Shown in pieces: positions 4,246-7,431 of a stretch of DNA of 7,431 nt. The stretch covers positions 1 to 7,431 of the forward strand of contig JAUWPK010000191.1 in assembly GCA_030611625.1 (NCBI GenBank). Direction: 5' to 3'. This DNA comes from Promethearchaeum sp. (GTDB taxonomy: Archaea; Asgardarchaeota; Lokiarchaeia; Sigyniarchaeales; Promethearchaeaceae). The position numbers and the translations under genes are program-made. Below the pieces are notes generated by a model. That model was not told where the DNA came from and did no database searches. It saw only the letters and a program-made list of their open reading frames with translations. Every line of letters begins with the position of its first letter. Position 1 is the stretch's first letter.

Positions 4246-5805
4246 TTATTCAAACTCAATCGTTGCAGGGGGTTTATTCGAAATATCGTAGACGACGCGA
4301 TTGATTCCCTTAACTTCATTGATAATTCGGGTACTGATTTGTTCGAGGACACTCCAATCAAGTTTAGCGAAATTCGCTGTCATAGCATCAATCGATTCAA
4401 CAATGCGTAGTGCGCATAGGTATTCATATGTACGAAAATCACCCATAACACCTACAGATTTAACAGGTAAAAAAACAGCAAATGCTTGCCAAATTTGCTT
4501 ATAAAGCCCCGCATTTATAATTTCTTCAATAACAATTGCATCAGCTTCCCTAAGAATATCAAGTTTTTCCTTAGTAATTTCTCCTATACATCTAACAGCT
4601 AATCCAGGTCCTGGAAAAGGATGGCGTTCAATTAATTCTTGGGGCAATCCTAGGATATTTCCCAATTTTCTCACTTCATCTTTATATAAATCCTTTAGAG
4701 GTTCTATGATTTTTAATTTCATATTATCTGGGAGTGCTAGATTGTGATGAGATTTAATTTTGCTTGAAATTTTACCACCTTGTCCGGCTTGGGATTCAAC
4801 TCGATCTGGATAGATAGTTCCTTGGGCAAGGTATTCAATGTTTTGATGCGTTTTCTCTAATTTCAATGCAGTTTTTTCAAAAACTTTGATAAATTGGTGG
4901 CCAATTATTTTTCTTTTTTCTTCAGGATCCTCTATTCCCTTCAATGCATCAAGAAATTCATCTTCAGCATCAACATAGTGAAAATTTTCGAATTTTAATT
5001 GATTTTGAAACCAATCACAAACTTGTTCAACCTCATTTTTACGTAAAACGCCATTATTTACAAAAATTGGATGAACTCTATCCCCAACAGCTTTTTTAAG
5101 AAGTAATGCAACAACCGACGAATCAACCCCTCCGGATAAACCCAAAATTATCTGTTTTTTTCCAACTTCTTTCTGAATATCAATAATTGCACTCTCTATC
5201 CAATCATCAATTTTCCAATTTTGTTGTGTTTGACAGATATCTATAATGAAATTACGGAGTATTTCCTTTCCATGAACTGTATGGTAAACTTCAGGATGAA
5301 ATTGAAAACCGTATATTTTTTGATTGATATTTCCCATTGCAGCAATGAGGCATGTATCAGTGGACCCGAATACTTCAAAATCAGGAGGTAATTGCTCAAC
5401 TTGATCGCCATGAGACATCCACACGATTTCTTTGGAATCCAGATTTTTGAAAATGTAATCGTTGCGTTTTACTATAAATTCGGTTTTTCCAAATTCCTTT
5501 TCTTTATGTGCAACCACTTTTCCCTTATAATATTGTCCAATAAGGTGGTGGCCATAACATAAGCCTAATAGCGGGATCTTTCCTTCGATGTATTCATAAA
5601 ACTCTTGTTTAAGATAGGGAGCATCCTTTTCATATACTGATGAAGGGCCTCCTGAAAGGATAATTCCTTTTGGGTTTAAATTTTTAATTTTTTCAAGAGA
5701 TGCATTATATGGTAATATTTCAGAATAAATTCCTAACTCACGAACGCGTCTTGCTATTAAATGAGTATATTGCCCACCAAAATCTAAAACTAGTATAAGA
5801 TCCAT
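4246..5805 (-). CDS. guaA: GMP synthase (glutamine-hydrolysing), single-chain
   Basis: Converts XMP to GMP using ATP and ammonia released from glutamine, the last step of de novo GMP synthesis, in the cytoplasm. The 519-residue chain has the full bacterial/eukaryotic-type order. First is a class I glutamine amidotransferase (about 1-195) with Cys83 in GLCYGHH and His170/Glu172 in FQFHPEV. Next is an ATP pyrophosphatase domain with the P-loop SGGVDSS at 224-230. Last is the C-terminal dimerisation domain with HPFPGPGLAVR and the closing KPPATIEFE. Many archaea instead split these into two genes. One unusual point is His87 where class I amidotransferases nearly always have Gln (G-x-C-x-G-x-Q). 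A relic of its 3' end lies at 3689-3757. The ATG at 5805 begins the standard first strand (ILVLDFGGQY). Confidence 0.96.
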   Translation of the reverse strand: MDLILVLDFGGQYTHLIARRVRELGIYSEILPYNASLEKIKNLNPKGIILSGGPSSVYEKDAPYLKQEFYEYIEGKIPLLGLCYGHHLIGQYYKGKVVAHKEKEFGKTEFIVKRNDYIFKNLDSKEIVWMSHGDQVEQLPPDFEVFGSTDTCLIAAMGNINQKIYGFQFHPEVYHTVHGKEILRNFIIDICQTQQNWKIDDWIESAIIDIQKEVGKKQIILGLSGGVDSSVVALLLKKAVGDRVHPIFVNNGVLRKNEVEQVCDWFQNQLKFENFHYVDAEDEFLDALKGIEDPEEKRKIIGHQFIKVFEKTALKLEKTHQNIEYLAQGTIYPDRVESQAGQGGKISSKIKSHHNLALPDNMKLKIIEPLKDLYKDEVRKLGNILGLPQELIERHPFPGPGLAVRCIGEITKEKLDILREADAIVIEEIINAGLYKQIWQAFAVFLPVKSVGVMGDFRTYEYLCALRIVESIDAMTANFAKLDWSVLEQISTRIINEVKGINRVVYDISNKPPATIEFE

Positions 5806-5832
5806 TTTAATGATATAATAAAAAAATTGTTA

Positions 5833-5840
5833 ATACTAAA
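5833..5840 (-). promoter_or_regulatory. candidate TATA box of guaA
   Basis: On the minus strand this reads TTTAGTAT, 35-28 bases before the guaA ATG, a fitting distance for a leaderless archaeal transcript. The same octamer occurs on the minus strand in each of the three repeats near the left edge of the window. Assigned by position and resemblance to the archaeal TATA consensus. Confidence 0.4.
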
Positions 5841-5922
5841 TTTTTTGATTTTATTCAGAAAAATGAAAATAATAAATACTAAGCAAAAAGGTTTTATACT
5901 TGAATTTTTTGAATTTATTCAG
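5839..5922. repeat. 20-bp direct repeat between guaA and vapB
   Basis: AATTTTTTGATTTTATTCAG (5839-5858) and AATTTTTTGAATTTATTCAG (5903-5922) differ at one base and are 64 bp apart. Weaker similarity continues for about eight bases to the left of each (TAATACT and TATACT). The left copy abuts the guaA promoter and the right copy abuts the vapB promoter and start. It may be a pair of operator sites or the trace of a small duplication. Confidence 0.75.
5892..5899 (+). promoter_or_regulatory. candidate TATA box of vapBC
   Basis: TTTTATAC is 30-23 bases before a GTG at 5922 and 39-32 bases before the ATG at 5931. The first spacing fits a leaderless transcript starting at the GTG; the second would leave a leader of several bases. 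It lies immediately left of the second copy of the 20-bp direct repeat, where a repressor could block it. Confidence 0.4.
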
Positions 5923-6170
5923 TGACTATAATGATTTTTGAAAAAACAGTGAAAGTAACAAACAGAGGTATGATTTGCATACCTGCTTCTCTTCGTAAGA
6001 AATATAATATTAAAGATGGAGATCATATTAGTATAATCGAAGATGAAGATGGAATGAAGATAATTCCTATCGAAGGTATAGATTCACTTCGAAGTAGATC
6101 AATATCTGCAAAAAAAATGCTTGAGATTATGGAAGAAGCCAAGAAAGAAGAATTGGAGTTAGAATATTAG
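5922..6170 (+). CDS. vapB: VapB-type antitoxin, AbrB/SpoVT swapped-hairpin domain
   Basis: Antitoxin of a type II toxin-antitoxin pair: it binds and blocks the PIN toxin encoded next and, as a dimer, binds its own promoter DNA. The AbrB-type domain covers about residues 6-50, with VKVTNRGMICIPASLRKKY (10-28) and a KDGDHISIIEDEDGMKIIPI hairpin (31-50). The remaining 32 residues form a charged helical tail (EIMEEAKKEELELEY), the usual toxin-binding part. The start is uncertain: GTG at 5922 gives 82 residues and fits the TATA spacing, while ATG at 5931 gives 79. The toxin ATG follows the TAG stop with no gap, which fits translational coupling. VapB families are diverse, so the symbol reflects type, not orthology. 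Confidence 0.85.
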   Translation: MTIMIFEKTVKVTNRGMICIPASLRKKYNIKDGDHISIIEDEDGMKIIPIEGIDSLRSRSISAKKMLEIMEEAKKEELELEY

Positions 6171-6581
6171 ATGCAACAAGAAATATGTTTAGATACTGGA
6201 CCAATATATCTAAATTATGCAAAAAATCCTCCAACCAAGATAGAAAAATTATTCGAAAATATAAAAAAGAAAAATGTAGAGGCTTATATTGTTACCCCGG
6301 TTTTAGCTGAAGTTTATAAACATTTATGCGTCAGTAAAGGTAAAGATTTTGCTCAGTCTAGTATAAATAACATCTATGAAAGATATCCGATAAATATTGT
6401 TAACATTAATAAATCACTTACTATAAAGGCAGGTTATTTAAAGTGCAATTATCGAAAAGAACTGTCTTATGTTGATTGTTTTGTCATTGCTTTTGGATTA
6501 ATTGAAGGGATGCCAATTCATACAACAGAGAAGAATTTACCTGATATTCATAAATTGAAAGTAATCACATATTCTTTTTAA
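6171..6581 (+). CDS. vapC: VapC-type toxin, PIN-domain ribonuclease
   Basis: PIN-domain endoribonuclease of 136 residues, predicted to cleave RNA (in known VapCs often tRNA or rRNA) when free of its antitoxin. Acidic metal-binding residues are visible at Asp8 (CLDTGP), Glu47 (PVLAEVYKH) and Asp102 (LSYVDCFVIAFG). The fourth position, usually Asp in a TTD motif, is Glu120 in HTTEKNLP, a conservative change. Length is normal for VapC. The start codon directly abuts the antitoxin stop. A chromosomal VapBC pair may act in stress response or simply persist as a selfish element; the sequence does not decide. It ends 38 bases before the stop of the convergent HEAT-repeat gene. Confidence 0.85.
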   Translation: MQQEICLDTGPIYLNYAKNPPTKIEKLFENIKKKNVEAYIVTPVLAEVYKHLCVSKGKDFAQSSINNIYERYPINIVNINKSLTIKAGYLKCNYRKELSYVDCFVIAFGLIEGMPIHTTEKNLPDIHKLKVITYSF

Positions 6582-6619
6582 AGCGAAAAAATACCACAAG
6601 AGAATTATTTAAGCATTAT

Positions 6620-7431
6620 CTAATTAGTGGCCAATTTTACCAGATATTCTTCATAAATTTGCTTTTTGGTTGGATTTCTTTCAGATTCAATTAAATCGTT
6701 TAAGATCTCTCCCAAATCTTGCTTAGTTAAATTATCCGAGATGAATTTTTGGAGTTTCGCGTTTTGAGGATTATTTAAGAAAAGTTTGAAAATTTCAGTT
6801 GCAGCAGGTTTTCCAATTGCAAGTAATGCTTTAAGGGAAAATTCCCGAACTTCATCATACATGTCGGTCATTTTTCTTGCAAGCATTGGGGCGGCTTGTT
6901 TTGATTTTTCCTTTAATTTAGATAGAGCCTTGGCAGCATCTCTTCTTACGTACCAATATTTATCATCTAAAGCAGTAATTAAATAAGCAACAGCAGACTC
7001 ATCTTTTATTTGACCCATTGCTAATGCGGCTGCACACCTAACAGCACCATCCGATTCATCCTTGAGAGCCTCAATTAGTGCGGGCAAACCTTTTGGGTCT
7101 TTTATTTTACCGAGAGCTTTGATTGCTTCTACGATGACGTCGCTGAATTTCATACCCTCTTCTTTTAATTTAACAGATACCTGTTCCTCATCTGTTGATT
7201 GGATAATTTCATTTCCCATGGAATAGACTCTTTGATCAGGATCTACCATCTTTACTAAATGTGGGATTGCGCGACTGTCTTTGATCTTTCCTAAACCCCA
7301 ACAAGCATTTACTCTAACATAATAATCCTCATCATTCAGAGCTTCAATTAAAGTTTCTACAATCAGATCTAAATGTTCTCGATCACCGATTTTACCGAGT
7401 GCACGTGCAGCAGAATTTCTAACAACAGGAT
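6620..7431 (-). CDS. HEAT-repeat protein, N terminus beyond the window edge
   Basis: The minus-strand frame is open from the stop at 6620 to the window edge, so about 269 C-terminal residues are visible and the gene is cut at its 5' end. The methionine at 7249 is internal: codons above it continue the same repeat pattern (VVRNSAARALGKIGDREH, then DEDYYVRVNACWGLGKIKDS). Repeats of about 31 residues of the PBS-lyase HEAT-like type recur, each with a V-R-x-x-A-A-x-A-L-G-x-I core: GAVRCAAALAMGQIKDES, YVRRDAAKALSKLKEKS and EVREFSLKALLAIG are clear; the last one or two are degenerate. HEAT arrays are binding scaffolds; partner and function cannot be told. No enzymatic domain is visible in the part seen. 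Confidence 0.85.
   Translation of the reverse strand, partial: PVVRNSAARALGKIGDREHLDLIVETLIEALNDEDYYVRVNACWGLGKIKDSRAIPHLVKMVDPDQRVYSMGNEIIQSTDEEQVSVKLKEEGMKFSDVIVEAIKALGKIKDPKGLPALIEALKDESDGAVRCAAALAMGQIKDESAVAYLITALDDKYWYVRRDAAKALSKLKEKSKQAAPMLARKMTDMYDEVREFSLKALLAIGKPAATEIFKLFLNNPQNAKLQKFISDNLTKQDLGEILNDLIESERNPTKKQIYEEYLVKLATN

Noticed and set aside
4301..4504. 67-codon plus-strand reading frame inside guaA
   Set aside because: Antisense shadow of the conserved guaA coding sequence; no recognisable protein features.
6786..6986. 66-codon plus-strand reading frame inside the HEAT-repeat gene
   Set aside because: Antisense shadow of the HEAT repeats; alanine/serine-rich content mirrors the repeat codons.
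7247..7249. Start of the HEAT-repeat gene at the ATG at 7249
   Set aside because: The frame stays open above it to the window edge and keeps encoding HEAT repeats, so this Met is internal.

Overview
This 7.4 kb AT-rich window looks archaeal. The strongest evidence is an RNA polymerase subunit K (Rpb6-type) gene. In support, most genes lack a Shine-Dalgarno sequence and have an A/T-rich TATA-like box about 25-38 bases before the start codon, as expected for leaderless transcripts, and U-rich tracts follow some genes. An Asgard-type (Loki-like) lineage is a reasonable guess from base composition and gene style, but nothing here proves it.

Layout: (1) 1-545: three tandem copies of a ~24-bp repeat, then rpoK and a tRNA-Val(CAC) on the + strand. 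(2) 643-2717: a single-domain FAS1 (fasciclin) protein ending in a long polypyrimidine tract, a YpeA-like GNAT acetyltransferase, a lysine-tailed possible winged-helix protein on the - strand, and, divergent from it, a RimJ/RimL-like GNAT acetyltransferase. (3) 2738-4221: a tandem family of three 133-residue paralogues, each an eight-ligand zinc domain followed by two membrane helices, each with its own promoter copy at the same distance from its ATG. (4) 4246-5805 on the - strand: a full-length single-chain GMP synthetase (guaA), convergent with the third paralogue. (5) 5831-6581: a guaA/vapB intergenic region with a 20-bp direct repeat (one mismatch), then a VapBC toxin-antitoxin pair. (6) 6620 to the right edge, - strand: a HEAT-repeat protein whose N terminus lies outside the window.

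The most informative observation is between paralogues 2 and 3. There, 3689-3757 is a relic of the last 22 codons of guaA plus its stop, in the same orientation as the real gene. The paralogue 2 and 3 starts, their stops and the two guaA ends are all exactly 557 bp apart. This records a tandem duplication whose unit ran from a paralogue promoter into the 3' end of guaA.

The genes do not form one pathway. The region mixes core information and nucleotide genes (rpoK, tRNA, guaA) with lineage-specific and accessory genes (zinc/membrane family, VapBC, GNATs). The zinc/membrane trio is the best candidate for something undescribed: its Cys/His spacing partly resembles FYVE-type fingers but lacks their lipid-binding signature.
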